DNA of 64,000 nt. Origin: Fasciolopsis buskii. Its lineage: Eukaryota > Platyhelminthes > Trematoda > Plagiorchiida > Fasciolidae. The translations under genes were made by a program, and so were the position numbers. The notes beneath the pieces are model-generated. The model was not told the origin of the DNA, ran no database searches, and was given only the letters and a program-made list of their open reading frames with translations. Below are positions 46,843 through 58,123 of the stretch, one piece after another. Each line of letters opens with the position of its first letter. The first letter of the stretch is position 1. The stretch lies in NCBI GenBank assembly GCA_008360955.1, contig LUCM01009007.1:255436-319435 (forward strand). The letters are read 5' to 3'.

Positions 46843-47053
46843 TGGAGATGGTTCAAGGGAAGTTGTCGGTTTGCAGTCACATCAGTTCACAACTCTGAGA
46901 ATGCGTCTGTGTGTATGTGTAATTGATCAATTTGTCACACGATCAGGTTGTAGACCACTTGTTGGATAATGACAAGTGGGCCAGAGAATTTTAAGAGGCT
47001 GGACAAATTGTTTCTGAGCGCATGGAGGGGGATTACACAAACTGATAGATACG

Positions 47054-47126
47054 GTTTCGCATGAATACGAATAACTGAAAACGAGCTTGTTCGCCACGTT
47101 GTGTTGCTCTCAATGTGTTCTGTGGG
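47054..47126 (-). repeat. Inverted repeat, right arm
   Basis: Reverse complement of the 46.77-kb arm (minus strand: GTGGCGAACAAGCTCGTTTT then CAGTTATTCGTATTCATGC). The pair could form a long imperfect hairpin in intronic RNA. Confidence 0.55.
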
Positions 47127-47336
47127 ATTTTTCAAACGTTTAAAGTCACTACCTTAAAACATTGTCAGTATGCCGAGCTTTGCGACACTCTTCCAAGGAA
47201 TGATGGAATCCGTATTGCAGACCTTATATCAGAGTGATATCAACAATGAACAAACGCAACCGCAAACTCCAGACTGCATCTAGCCCCGAACCTCTTCAAA
47301 TTTAACCAACAAGGGAAACCTCAGTCGAGGACTTAC

Positions 47337-47430
47337 TAGCGAACGCTCATCCCACTTAGTTGACACTTTACAACTGATTATTAAGGTAGAGTATTTGATC
47401 TGTACTTTTATAACAGTCACATGCCATGTG
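47337..47430 (-). CDS. Large modular surface protein gene: short exon
   Basis: Acceptor GATTTCTGCTAG and strong donor CGCTA|GTAAGT. One base completes the codon left by 47825-48071, then TWHVTVIKVQIKYSTLIISC and KVSTKWDERSL to a codon boundary, which suits the 42238-42403 exon. Thirty-one codons of alternating hydrophobics fit beta strands of the flanking module. Confidence 0.5.
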
Positions 47431-47824
47431 CTAGCAGAAATCGTAGTAAACGGAATGAGAACCAATTTTGCTGTTCGCTGATAATGCGATACTACTGACA
47501 TCCCAAAAGATTGTCCACAAACTTCGCTGATTTTGATGGGCCAAGAAATTTATAAAAATTCTACAATAGATGAATGAATTCAGCCTTCGATTTTAGTCTC
47601 ACTGAAAAACCAATGACATGCGGAGTAGTAAGAATATGCAGGGTACCGGATGTTTAGAGAATTGCTATGAAAACAAAAGGTTTAATTTTAGAATAATTTA
47701 GAAAAACGTACTTCGGAAATGCTGGGTACTGAGTATAAATCATGAACGCTATCAAAAGAAAATAATTCGTTTTGTTACTTCTCCATTTCTGTTTACAACA
47801 CGTTTTACGCTACTTATTTCTTAC

Positions 47825-48071
47825 CCAGAAACGTAGGAAGCCTGTTGATCTGTCAGTAATGACTTTAATTTAATCTGCATTTCTTCTGTTCCATCTCGCT
47901 GCACTTTCAGTTTACCATCTGCAGACTCGGTATACGAGCCTAAATTAATCTGTGCGGTCACGGTGATCTCTGCACCATCCACAGATATCTGAGTGTCAGC
48001 AATTCGAAGCTGCACGGCCATTGACAAAAGATCCACATCGGGAATAGATAGGCCAACTGAATGTGAGGCTC
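47825..48071 (-). CDS. Large modular surface protein gene: module exon with IPD...LRI signature
   Basis: Acceptor TTTTTGTTTTCAG and donor TCTGG|GTAAGA. The frame reads ASHSVGLSIPDVDLLSMAVQ, LRIADTQISVDGAEITVTAQ, INLGSYTESADGKLKVQRDG and LKSLLTDQQASYVS. IPD followed by V-x-LRI also occurs in the 49230-49421 exon, so this is a repeated module. It looks like an Ig-like beta-sandwich of a secreted or surface protein. Family unknown. Confidence 0.65.
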
Positions 48072-48339
48072 CTGAAAACAAAAATCAATGAATTTGGCCG
48101 ATAAATTTAGCATTTACAAAGGATGCTGCATGAATTTGCTTACACAGCAAACGGGAGCAAATGTGTTCTCACTAAATGAATATGAACTTAGCGACATTAG
48201 ATAAGTTTCATCTTTAAAAGGGATCATTTTCAGCCAGACTTTATATCAAGTGAAATTCTATCGTATGATTTCATTGTCAGACTCAATAACTTTGCAAATC
48301 ACGTCAAAACGTGCATGTTCCCTGATAAACTGTTGGGAA

Positions 48340-48420
48340 CCAAACCATTTGGCGTAAAGGCTAAGACATCCTACTGGGAACATATTGTCCTGGGTTCGCG
48401 TCTTAGGACCAGTGTGGTGA
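48340..48420 (+). repeat. tRNA-SINE core, diverged, intronic
   Basis: CATTTGGCGTAAAGGCTAAG (box A) and TCCTGGGTTCGCGTCTTAGG (box B) align with the tRNA-like core of the 2.9-kb SINE. The 3' body is not evident. It lies in the intron between the 48565-48868 and 47825-48071 exons, antisense to the gene. Confidence 0.5.
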
Positions 48421-48564
48421 AAAAGCACTGTATTGAATCTCAAAAATGATGAGATGGCAATGCGATGTTTACAAGATTTCTTAAGGGCAATTTATGCACT
48501 GATGACGTACGACAAGTCGTTTGAATAATTTGTGTTCATTTAAGCAAAAACCTATTAGACTTAC

Positions 48565-48868
48565 CAGTATTGACCACCACACCCAGGGGTACACGCATTT
48601 TGTTCAACTGGGCAGAACCAGCAGAAGAAGTAAACTCCGGTGTATACTGACCATTCGCCATCTCAGCCAAATTGAAACCAGACGTGAAACGAAATCCAAC
48701 AACTGTGCACCCAGCCTGTGACTGACCAGCTTGTACGGGACATTCTACTTGCACAACGGAGTTTGGAAGAACGCTTGCAGCGGGCACAAGAATCAAGAGA
48801 TTCAGTTCCTTGACTTCTCCTGGTTTCCCCTCAACGGGAACAGTTTCCTTGAAGCTTACCTTTGGTGC
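48565..48868 (-). CDS. Large modular surface protein gene: module exon
   Basis: Acceptor TTTTTTTACTTTAG and strong donor ACTG|GTAAGT. The 101-codon frame reads APKVSFKETVPVEGKPGEVK, ELNLLILVPAASVLPNSVVQ, VECPVQAGQSQAGCTVVGFR and MRVPLGVVVNT. The NLLILVPxxS strand pattern resembles NLILASVSI in the 55.4-kb exon. Two cysteines are spaced for a disulphide. An extracellular beta-sandwich is inferred. Confidence 0.7.
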
Positions 48869-49229
48869 CTAAAGTAAAAAAAATAAGATGTACGTTATGA
48901 ATAGAATCCTTGGCGTATAACTCTCGGTGTGATAAAAGCGTTTTAGAGCAAATGGGTCCACTGAATATTACCGAGTGTGAACCGGCAACATAATCGGGAT
49001 TCAAGCTAAAGATATCATTGGCCCGAGATAATTTTGAAGATTACTGAAACAAGAACAGTTTGACACGCATGCATAAACATAATATAAAAATTTTAGCTCG
49101 AAAATTGGGACTTGAAATCTAGCAATTAATCATCGCGTTCCTATTAAATAGGTGTTCGAGCATATTGACACATACGATTACTTTCAGTCTAGTGCTACTT
49201 CAAACTGCAAATATTTGTAGAAACTCCAC

Positions 49230-49421
49230 CTGAGCATATTGGGTTTCGTGTTGGACTAACGATTTGGTCGGATCCACCGTAAAAGTAATGAACTTGACCG
49301 AGTTGGAATCTATTGTTTGCTTTTCTTGCATGCCGATGCGCAACTTAACTTCCATTGGGGTGCTCTGGACCTTACCGTCCGGGATTTCATTCCAAGGCCG
49401 CGCAAACATGCCCAGTCTGAT
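49230..49421 (-). CDS. Large modular surface protein gene: module exon with IPD...LRI signature
   Basis: Acceptor ATTCTTTTGCAG and donor CTCAG|GTGGAG, with codon boundaries at both ends. The frame reads IRLGMFARPWNEIPDGKVQS, TPMEVKLRIGMQEKQTIDSN and VKFITFTVDPTKSL. IPD...M-x-V-x-LRI parallels the 47825-48071 exon. Confidence 0.65.
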
Positions 49422-50414
49422 CTGCAAAAGAATATAAGAGAAGTGTTTGACTGATTCATGCGATGCAAAATTATCAATTCGGAATAGTGTTTTCAGAATA
49501 AAATGGTTTATATGTCACTTCTACTTTGGAGATTGGCGTATAAAAGTGCTTTCGCGAGCGTTTTGGAGCCGCTTCAACAAATGTAAGTTTCAGCTGCTGA
49601 AGTTTGACGGGGATAGAATGACAACATTCGTTTGCTTACCGAGTGACCGACCTTTGTTGAATAGGACCAGCTCAATAATGATCGTCAGCATTCAGTTTCG
49701 AGCACAATTTACAAACTAACAAGGAGGTTTGTGCAGAGTAAATTCATGAAAATTCTGAAGAGACTTTTCATTGTCTACATGATTTTTCGGTACTACATGT
49801 AACGGCTGCAGGCTATAGAATCGTGATTACTTAACCAGATTTTCGATGCAAATCCTTTGTTAGCCAGTTTCATTCTTTGCAGTTTAGCATTTAAACCCAG
49901 TTAGACAACAAAGACGGTGAATGGTTTCTTATTTGTTATCTAAAAGATTAGATCATTGAATGTGAGATTTGAGATGTCCCTCCGTTGTTACTGACATTTT
50001 GTTTTCCGTTTTTTCTTCACAAGTAGGAGCACGGACTACTTGATTGACAATTTTAACCAGAGCTCTTCGAAGAACACGAAAAAAACGACATCGAAAAGCA
50101 AATGAGATTTGTAGTCCAATGACTTTTTGAGAATGTTTCTTGAATTTCAGTTTACTGCGAACTGCTTGTGAACGAAGCAAACATTCTCAAGCTGAAGACA
50201 TCAGCATTCGACTCCCATAATCATTTCACTATTCCGATGACACTACAACGCCCCTTGTATATACTTGGAGTCGACATCGACTGTTCCTTCTTCTTCGACT
50301 GCATTGCTTGGATTCAGACCATCATAAAATCAAACGTGGAAAAATGCTAGCAATCACAAATAAAACAACTCACCACGTTCATATTAATAACGTTTTTACT
50401 TTCTGTTCGGATAC

Positions 50415-50585
50415 CTCAGAATAACTTCTATAGCCAACGAAGAAACACAGAATGTGACGTAACGGGTTACTTGTCAAGTTTAATCTAGGATCTTTCGAGC
50501 AAGCATTAATCATAATCCCCATCTGACCACCTCTTGCTGCATACGCCTGGTGGGACTTGAAATGTGACAGTGCCAACTTTGTGAA
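50415..50585 (-). CDS. Large modular surface protein gene: internal exon
   Basis: Acceptor GAGTTTTTTCAG and donor TCTGAG|GTATCC, with codon boundaries at both ends, matching 49230-49421. The frame reads FTKLALSHFKSHQAYAARGG, QMGIMINACSKDPRLNLTSN and PLRHILCFFVGYRSYSE. NLT is a possible glycosylation site. This is the most upstream exon that I can chain by phase. Confidence 0.5.
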
Positions 50586-50859
50586 CTGAAAAAACTCAAC
50601 CCCGTAGTTTCCACCAAGTGTTAAGGTCACATAAAAAGGCATATAAATATGTTTATTTTACATATGTTTTTGAGTGAACCGCATCCAGTTAATGAGATGG
50701 AAATGTTTTTATTTAACAAATGAGGACAAAACACCAATATATAGCTAAGGCTTAAGAAAGAAGAAATTATTTATATTAAACGCACTCGGTGGTAATCATT
50801 GCCATCCGAAATATCAATGAAATGCATCCCGAAATTTTTACTGCTGATTCAATGAAAAA

Positions 50860-50985
50860 CTTTCTTACCCAACTGTCACTTGTACCTTGAGAACAGACCT
50901 CTCCCAGATTCAGTTCCAAGCTTGTAATGGGCTGTGTTTTTGAGGATCTGTAACGGATCATGACGGAGAAGTGAGTATTTCCTCA
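50860..50985 (-). CDS. Possible further upstream exon (borders uncertain)
   Basis: A minus frame reads THFSVMIRYRSSKTQPITSL then ELNLGEVCSQG, with donor-like sites at GAG|GTCTGT and CAAG|GTACAA. A second frame (NVSVRPAALRKYSLLRHD) is also open. Neither start nor frame could be fixed. Confidence 0.3.
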
Positions 50986-51612
50986 GAGCCGCAGGGCGCA
51001 CTGACACGTTTCGCTAAGAACCACCAAGTGTGGTTGAAAATAGTATGTCCAGTTGGTATTAAAATCGGAAAATTGGCAACAGCATGCAATTGATGACGGT
51101 TCCTATCGTTGTTTTTTGCTATTTCGTAGTCTAGCATGGTTTGGGTTTCTTAAGATCAATAAATTTGGAAAATGTCCTCAATTCCTGACGTAATTACTCA
51201 CTGAATGAAACCAAACAACAAGGCTAATGGTCAAGGTACTTCATTGACATAGGTGATTTTATTTATGCTATCCTAGACACGTTGTTCCTCTTCTTCCTGC
51301 AAGAGATCGAACGGTATTCATCCTTTAATTTAGAAAAATTTCTCTTTTGACCTTCTGTAGATCCATTCACATGGATATTCGTTGACGGGTCCGGTAAAAG
51401 CTTATTTGTTCGAAAATGCTTTTTTGAATGCTCATAACGGCTGTTTACGCAAACGTATTTTTCAGTTTGCCAAAGTGCACAAACAAATTTGCGCACAGAT
51501 TACGTAAAAGCGATAAATTTAGTGAGTACAAACTAAAGTGGATTGAAGTCTAATGAAACCATTCTTATGGACAGACAGATATAAAACTTGTTCACCGTCA
51601 GGTCCAACCTAC

Positions 51613-51858
51613 CCCTGGCTGGATGTTGAAGTTTTCCATCCTTGGAGACACCAAATCGAATCCCCGTGTGCTTGAAGATAGATTCCGCCCAGGTCTACAG
51701 GCCAGTTTCCTGAAGTTGTTAGCTCGGCGCTAATCGTGTACTCGGAGCATTTGTTTTCCGAAAGCAAAATGTCGTAAGCGAAACGTGCCACCTCTCCCGG
51801 ACCATATGTGGTTGGACCCTCTTTCAATGAATGTTCATTAAAATCGAAGATTTCCAAT
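51613..51858 (-). CDS. Probable upstream exon of the large gene
   Basis: Acceptor CTCAGTCTCCAG. The frame reads LEIFDFNEHSLKEGPTTYGP, GEVARFAYDILLSENKCSEY, TISAELTTSGNWPVDLGGIY and LQAHGDSIWCLQG. I end it at CAGGG|GTAGGT. The strand-rich, Cys-containing sequence resembles the other modules. Its phase could not be connected to the exons on either side. Confidence 0.5.
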
Positions 51859-52649
51859 CTGGAGACTGAGTATTGATTAGTTTTTTGACCGGTACTCTAG
51901 AGATGTTCAAATAAGGGATGCCGGCGGTAAATCGCAATATGGCATTTTCTGATCCCCTTTAATGTTTAATAAAACTAACGTGTTTAATAAGGTGCATGAA
52001 TGGTGCAAATAAGCAATTAGGTCACAAGCTTTATTTTCCAAAATTTGCTTTCCACCAAAGCCATCATCCTTGTTATTGCTCATATCAGATCATCACACTC
52101 TGAGACTGTGCAATAGTTAAGACTGGTTAAAAATAGTGGCAACACTGTATAGGCGTCCTGTTCATCTTCGTGATAGAATTATTGGCATTTTATAGTAATC
52201 AAAACCTGAATTTGGATATAAGCTTGAAATGACAAGTTACAACTGAATGATCACCATCCCATCTTCTTCAAACGAACTGTGGACGTTTTATTGCTGACTA
52301 ACGATGCATGATGCAGAACCCTTGTTTGATATTGGTTTTCCATGGCTAGAACCATTCTCCAGCAGACGAAGACCTAAGCAAAGGACGATTTCTGTGCAGG
52401 AACTACAACAGTCCAAATAATGATGCAAATCATGATCCAGTTCGATATTGAGATGTTCAGTTTTAATCTGCAAACAGTCCCCTGTATAGTAAATCAAATC
52501 TCGCCTTTACTTCAATCCTAATGAGCAAACTATGCGGCCATGCATAGTGCACATTATGGTTTGTTCCTGAGGACTAATTGTCTGAAAGTTTGATAAAACT
52601 GAAGAAATGAGATGCATCTATTGAACACAGAAGAGTACACAATAATTCA

Positions 52650-52790
52650 AGGCCAGTTAAACCTGGACAGGCTTGTAAAAGGTAAAACGATCCCCATCTG
52701 TTTGCACACGATTCATTCACATGAGGAAACTTTAGTAAAATGGCCCTTCGCCCGTGATTGCTAACGAGCACAACCGCGCTAACTGTGACC
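52650..52790 (-). CDS. Possible exon (Ig-like strands)
   Basis: After TTACTGGTCACAG a minus frame reads SAVVLVSNHGRRAILLKFPH then VNESCANRWGSF. NES is a possible glycosylation site. Strand pattern and location suit the large gene. The 3' border is not clear. Confidence 0.3.
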
Positions 52791-53459
52791 AGTAAGTTGG
52801 AAAATGAACTTTCCACATAGATGTTTTTATTCCGTTTCAGCTTAATCTTATTTACGGAGTACCGGATTTATTGCACGCATCGTACTGGCGGCCATCTATC
52901 ACGCTCAAAAACAGCATAGCATCAAAAAGCTCATTTTACGCTTAGCTATTTTTTTCATGAACCAAGAAAACAAATACATGACCAAGGTGACATGAGATCC
53001 AAATTTAACCATGGTATTTAGTGTTATGACGGCTCATCAGATCTGTTCATTTATCTTTCAACAAACAGATCAACCCAGCAAGACAGTTTCGTTTCATTTG
53101 GCATAGCGGTTGACACTGTGCAAAATTTGCCTAATAATTCCTTATACAAATAGTTGCAGAACCTGAAGTCTCGAGATTATTTGTACTTCAGTCAATCGCT
53201 AGGCTCAATTGGATGACAATCCGTGTAATGCTACTGTGTCGCCCTTTATTGATATACATCCCGCCGTTTTGTCAGTTCAACCTGTTTTGAATGTGCGGCA
53301 AAGACAGTTCCCTCAAAGCATATACAGGTTACCAATCAGTCAAAAAGTTCAGGATGCATAACGCTTATCGTTTTTCTTTATCACAGCAATCATTTTAAAC
53401 TCCTTTGACTGCAGATTTAAAGGTTCTTTGCGTTGGCTTTTGGCCCTGATTTCTTTTCA

Positions 53460-53680
53460 GGCTCCGTTACCATGTTCCCCCACCGGACGTTTCCACCTGA
53501 TAATATATCAGTCCATATTTCTTTAGTTGTCACAGTAAAGTATCTGTTCACTGCATTAGAACTCCGGCCCATCAATAAACTCTGTCTATTTTCCTTTGGT
53601 AAAAGTCTATTCCGGAAGCGCAGCTGTAGATTCGTCATCACTTGCAAAACTGTCCAAAGTCTACAAAGCACATTCTGTTG
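53460..53680 (-). CDS. Possible exon or open frame, unknown
   Basis: The minus frame includes LQLRFRNRLLPKENRQSLLM and NRYFTVTTKEIWTDILSG, with a CAG|GTGGAA donor-like site. The opposite strand is open too, so this may be chance. Confidence 0.2.
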
Positions 53681-53770
53681 TAGTTTTATTCGCCTAAATG
53701 TTGCGGACCTCTTAAAGAAAGTGGGCTGGTACCGGAGTCAAGTGTACCAGTCATTTGATTGTAAAACTTG

Positions 53771-53920
53771 CCTTGAGAAAGACCACCCACTGTAGTCTAA
53801 ATGTTGGCACATTACATTTACCAACAACGCTGTGCTATTAACATTATATCATTCCCAATTAAAACCAATACATGGCGCATCGATTTTTCAATACACTCCT
53901 TACATAATTTGGTCCTGATA
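53771..53920 (+). repeat. Interspersed repeat, third copy (plus)
   Basis: CCTTGAGAAAGACCACCCAC..., TTACCAACAACGCTGTGC, ATTAACATTATATCATTC and ACATGGCGCATCGATTTTTC, ending GGTCCTGAT, match the 5064-5216 unit over its full length with scattered changes. It lies between exons of the large gene. Confidence 0.6.
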
Positions 53921-54572
53921 AATCTGCTATTTAATTCCCTCCCGATGCTTCACGTTAATCAAGGTATTTTTATTTCGAACATCTATCATAATTCGATAAC
54001 GAAGGATCTGAACTTGAACGGTATCCTCGTTACTTACACCTAAACCTATGTGGGCATCTGATTTTGGTTTACAATCAGGCCACTGTGAAAATATGCTTTA
54101 TGCTTTCACATTTCCTAAGTTTGCAAATGAGCACATTAGGTCGGCGAAAAACTGTATTTCGCTAAAACAGTCTCATTCCAATAGGCCATTTTAAATTTCA
54201 TACCACATGTATTGAGATTACAATCAGGTTCATTAATCCAGAAATTTTTTCTTATGGTGACGTTGTTCGTGACTGAAACAAATGTTTGCACAACTGATGA
54301 TGACACACCGACTCACAACGGGCTTTTAAATTTACAAAATCAGTGGTCTTCGATTTGATTCGGTTTTGACGGATACATTTTTGTGGAGTTCAGAACGTAT
54401 CCATGTTGGGTCGAAATAACGTATAGTTGTCGGGTGTGGGTGGAGTTGTTTTTTCCCAGTTACCTGTTCAGCGTTTCATAAATCGCCACAAGCACTACCT
54501 CTAGTGTAACGCTGAAGATCGGAAGCCGTGCAAACGTGGTGCGACATCATTTTTAGATCCCAGTAAACTCAC

Positions 54573-54733
54573 TGGTCTGTTTTGAAGTACCGGACTAACA
54601 GGTGAAGTTACTTCAACGCCGCCATGATTTATTGTCACTGTCACGGAAGCAGTTGATCCTGCGGCGTTTGTGCTGATGACTGGTATGAGGTAGCTCAGTG
54701 TGTCCAATGATGCGTCCAAGGCGTCACTCCTCA
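54573..54733 (-). CDS. Large modular surface protein gene: upstream module exon
   Basis: Acceptor TTATTATTCACAG and strong donor ACCA|GTGAGT. Two bases complete the codon left by 55422-55745, then RSDALDASLDTLSYLIPVIS, TNAAGSTASVTVTINHGGVE and VTSPVSPVLQNRP. The Thr/Ser/Val-rich strands fit a beta-sandwich module. If the donor is skipped the frame stops at 54501. Confidence 0.55.
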
Positions 54734-55421
54734 CTGTGAATAATAAACCAGAGGTGGTAAAAAGTGGTATCTGTTAAGTTACTGCCAGAAAGGAACTACT
54801 GAATAGTCAGAAAGTTCCTTGCATATTTACCTGACTAAACGATCTTTCTGTATAAAACCAGTGAAACCCTAGATAACTATCTTCTTTTTCCGTTAAAATG
54901 AACACTTACCTAACGCGTTTTGGTAGAACTTCCAGTTGTTCAGGACAGGTCGAAAAACCGATTACCTAACATCACTGATGCAAATTTCGGCAAATGCGAT
55001 GTTGGGATAGAGTCAGATGAAAATTGCATATCTAAAAGTAGTTGAAAATTCACGTTGTTCCTTAATATCTGTCAATTCAGTGAAGTTTTACAGTTACATC
55101 AGCAATCCTATTCAGCTTGTTCTCATAAAAAGCAAGAGAATTGCTTGATATGTGTTGCAAAACTGTTGAATTATATGCTAGAATCGTGGCACAGTATGTG
55201 ATGTAGAAACGAAGTAGTCTCATTGGGAACTGAGTCTGAAGCAATTATTGTTGTGGACACTAAAATTGTCTTTTTAATTTGATATGCTTCTTTATACATA
55301 CATACGGGAAGCAGCAAACAGGATTTGACGTTCGCATTTCTATCACATTATTTAATTGAGAACTGCAGTAAATTAACATAGATGCTAGTTATAAGCCAAA
55401 AGCTGTTTCGGATAATCTTAC

Positions 55422-55745
55422 CATCATAAAAAAGATTTCCCAAAGGAAGTTCGATCGAATTTCCCTTGCTAATCGACGCTGGTTCTTGAACTACTCCAAT
55501 TATGGGACTAGTAGTCACCCTTCGTGGTCGGCAAAACTGGGTTCTGGTGTCTGATGGAGACGCGGCAACTTGTAGTTTATATTGCTGTTGTGCATTCGGT
55601 TTTATGGATACTGAGGCCAAAATTAGATTCACACCAGTATTGTAGAATGCACTGGAACCGAAATTGACTACTTTGGCAATCAAATCTGGCACTTGCGGAG
55701 GCGTCTGATTGTGGTTGGGAAGAAAGGTGTATTTTGCATTCACTT
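55422..55745 (-). CDS. Large modular surface protein gene: upstream module exon
   Basis: Acceptor TTTTTGAGCAG and strong donor GATG|GTAAGA; the remaining base matches 54573-54733. The 107-codon frame reads VNAKYTFLPNHNQTPPQVPD, LIAKVVNFGSSAFYNTGVNL, ILASVSIKPNAQQQYKLQVA and VVQEPASISKGNSIELPLGN. NQT is a possible glycosylation site. The pattern looks like an extracellular Ig-like or DUF11-like repeat, without a firm family match. It is one of the two best-supported exons. Confidence 0.7.
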
Positions 55746-57646
55746 CTGCTCAAAAATCTTAGATAAAATGTCTAAGTTTAGACGAGTTTCCAAGTTGAAT
55801 AAAGACAGAATAAGTGTAGCGGATTTCGCCTGTCGCCAGAAAAACCTCATCTTTGAATAAAACGACACAATAATAATTTCGTGAACAAAGTTTAGCAGTG
55901 GAAATAATTTTAATCAGCCAATTACGAATAACGTCAGATTCATCCAAGTGAAATGACACTCATTACCTTCTTTTGTTTGGATGTATTCATGATTGTGCTA
56001 GTTCACGGAGTGCACTTTAAACAACCCCTAGGGACCGGGATCAAGTGCTGCCTGCTGATTTAACATACCCGATTTTCAGAGCAAATTTGTTGCCCCAGAA
56101 AAATTTGCTACTCGAAACACGCTTCGTTTTGTTACGGACAATTAAGATTGGTTTCGGATTGATATTCGATCTGTTTTCTGGTACGTGAATGAGTCTTACT
56201 CGTCTGTAATTTCTCCGGCGTTTACCCTACTCCTATATGCAATAATATTGGTAGTTCCGCGTACAAAAACAATCAAAATGCGTAGAACATGGTTAGGTTA
56301 TTTGTCAAAAAAGTACCCCTGACTCATTCCAAACCAGTGTTTACCTTCCGAGCATGTTTATTAAACAGTAGCGCCTGAAAGTACTTAAGTAATGGTGCAT
56401 TTACCAGTTTATTGTTCTTAGGTAATGTTTTTCGGTCACATATTTTTTACTATAATAATGACATCGAACACGGAAACTCATGAGATAGTCAAGGTGAGTA
56501 CATGCTTCTTTGACTTTGGTCCGAGTTCAAGGTTGTTGTATGTCGTATTTGGCATGTTGTAGGCCAGATGCATAAACTGATAAAATTGTTTCACATTCTA
56601 GTGAAATAGTTTTCCTGTTTTCAGGTATTTGGTGATGTTACATAACCAAGACTATCACTTCTCAAGCTAATGCCGGGAATTCGGGTTTAGCCTAGGAATA
56701 ATTGTTCTTGAGAAACTGCGAATGCCACATCCAGTGTGGAGACACCAAAGATACAACCTTTTAAATGATCACTTCTGTACGCGGGATAAACAAAGTGTGC
56801 AGGTAAATAATGCTTTGTGATATATGAACTTGCTGTTGCGATTAATCTGGACTCAAAGCGATTTAATATTTACCTTTTTTAGTTTGCCTAGACGTTTTGC
56901 AATTTTCCTTGCAAAAACAAGGGGCAATGCAATAACGCCTAGCCGAAAGACCGATAATTTACCATGACTCAGTGCCATTTGATTTCGGGAGCTGTTGATG
57001 CCATCAACATTTTTGCTTGTTATACCCTTCTTCTACCTCAAACTAATTGATAGGTATATAATGAATCCATTTTTTGACTCTAAATCGTTAACTTTTGTGG
57101 GTAAATGCAAACTTTATGTTGGATGTCAATATTCAGAAAGGAAGCGTATGTATACGTGTACGTGGAAAACATAAAGCTAACTTATGTATTCTATTCTAGA
57201 TTTTAGCTAAAGTCTGACTAAGCAGATAAAAGCAGTACATCACCGACCAGGATCATAAAAAATTAAATCCAAGATTTCCTCAAACATATTCGCTTAATCC
57301 CTGGAAATATCGTGATACTAGATATAACGACTCCGTGGAGTGCCCAGGAATTATGAAGGGAAAACGTTTCCTACCTATGTGAATTTGTGGCTCGTTTTAC
57401 CACAGGAATTTGATGTTATTGTGTAAAAGTGCCCATTGTTCAAATTATGAAATGACAACGATCTTTAAAACCATACTCAACTTCGCCAATAATTAATGGA
57501 CACATTTCACATACTGCCTAGATACTCATGTCCGTGAACACAACGCAATAACCTTGACGATGAATATGGGGAAATGGTGAAGAAGAAATGCTTCAGAATA
57601 AACTATACACTGCTAAATACTTATAAAAAGTACTACTGAAAATTAC

Positions 57647-57851
57647 CAGTGCTGGCGGTTGTGCATAAGCGGCAAAGCCAACTTGTAAACTGTCGCGAAT
57701 TGATTTTGTGTTTGCCCACAGATTGCTAATAAGTTGCACCGCCTCGGATACCTCACTTGAGAGAACAACACGTAAAGATATGTCCAAATTTATAATCCCC
57801 GCCGCCGCACAGCGCGCATATAGAGAATTCAAACGAAAAGACACCGAGTTG
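57647..57851 (-). CDS. Probable upstream exon of the large gene
   Basis: Acceptor GACCTGTTTAG and donor GCACTG|GTAATT. After one base the frame reads NSVSFRLNSLYARCAAAGII, NLDISLRVVLSSEVSEAVQL, ISNLWANTKSIRDSLQVGFA and AYAQPPAL. NLDISLRVV resembles the LRI strands of the modules. The next exon downstream needs a different phase, so an exon between 57.6 and 55.8 kb is missing. GEIRYTYSVFIQLGN near 55.8 kb is a candidate. Confidence 0.5.
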
Positions 57852-58123
57852 CTAAACAGGTCAGGGATATGGAGAAGAAACGAGAAAATTATCCCAATCA
57901 GTAAGCAAATTGTCCACTGATAGCTGGGTCATTACAACCACTGGGCTTGGTGCATACTTGGTCCATGCGTGCATAGTCAACTAACAAAACCTCAACTTCC
58001 ATGTCGGCCATGAATTTCGTGGCCTTTTAACTTTAGGTTTAACTCTTAACTGGAACTTGAAATTGCAAAATGAAATGTATGCAAAACATAAACTGAACCT
58101 TATCTACTTCTTTGTTTTGAACG

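Larger units (their letters stand above)
42404..47336. other. Large intron of the minus-strand gene; scattered repeats
   Basis: No further exon could be fitted by phase between 47337 and 42403. The stretch holds two possible tRNA-like elements (43.7 and 45.4 kb) and an inverted repeat pair (46.77/47.1 kb). Open frames such as 42509-42721 (minus) and 45492-45789 (plus) look partly protein-like but are unsupported. Confidence 0.45.

Noticed and set aside
53433..53795. 120-codon plus frame
   Set aside because: The opposite strand is equally open, and its end overlaps the interspersed repeat at 53771.
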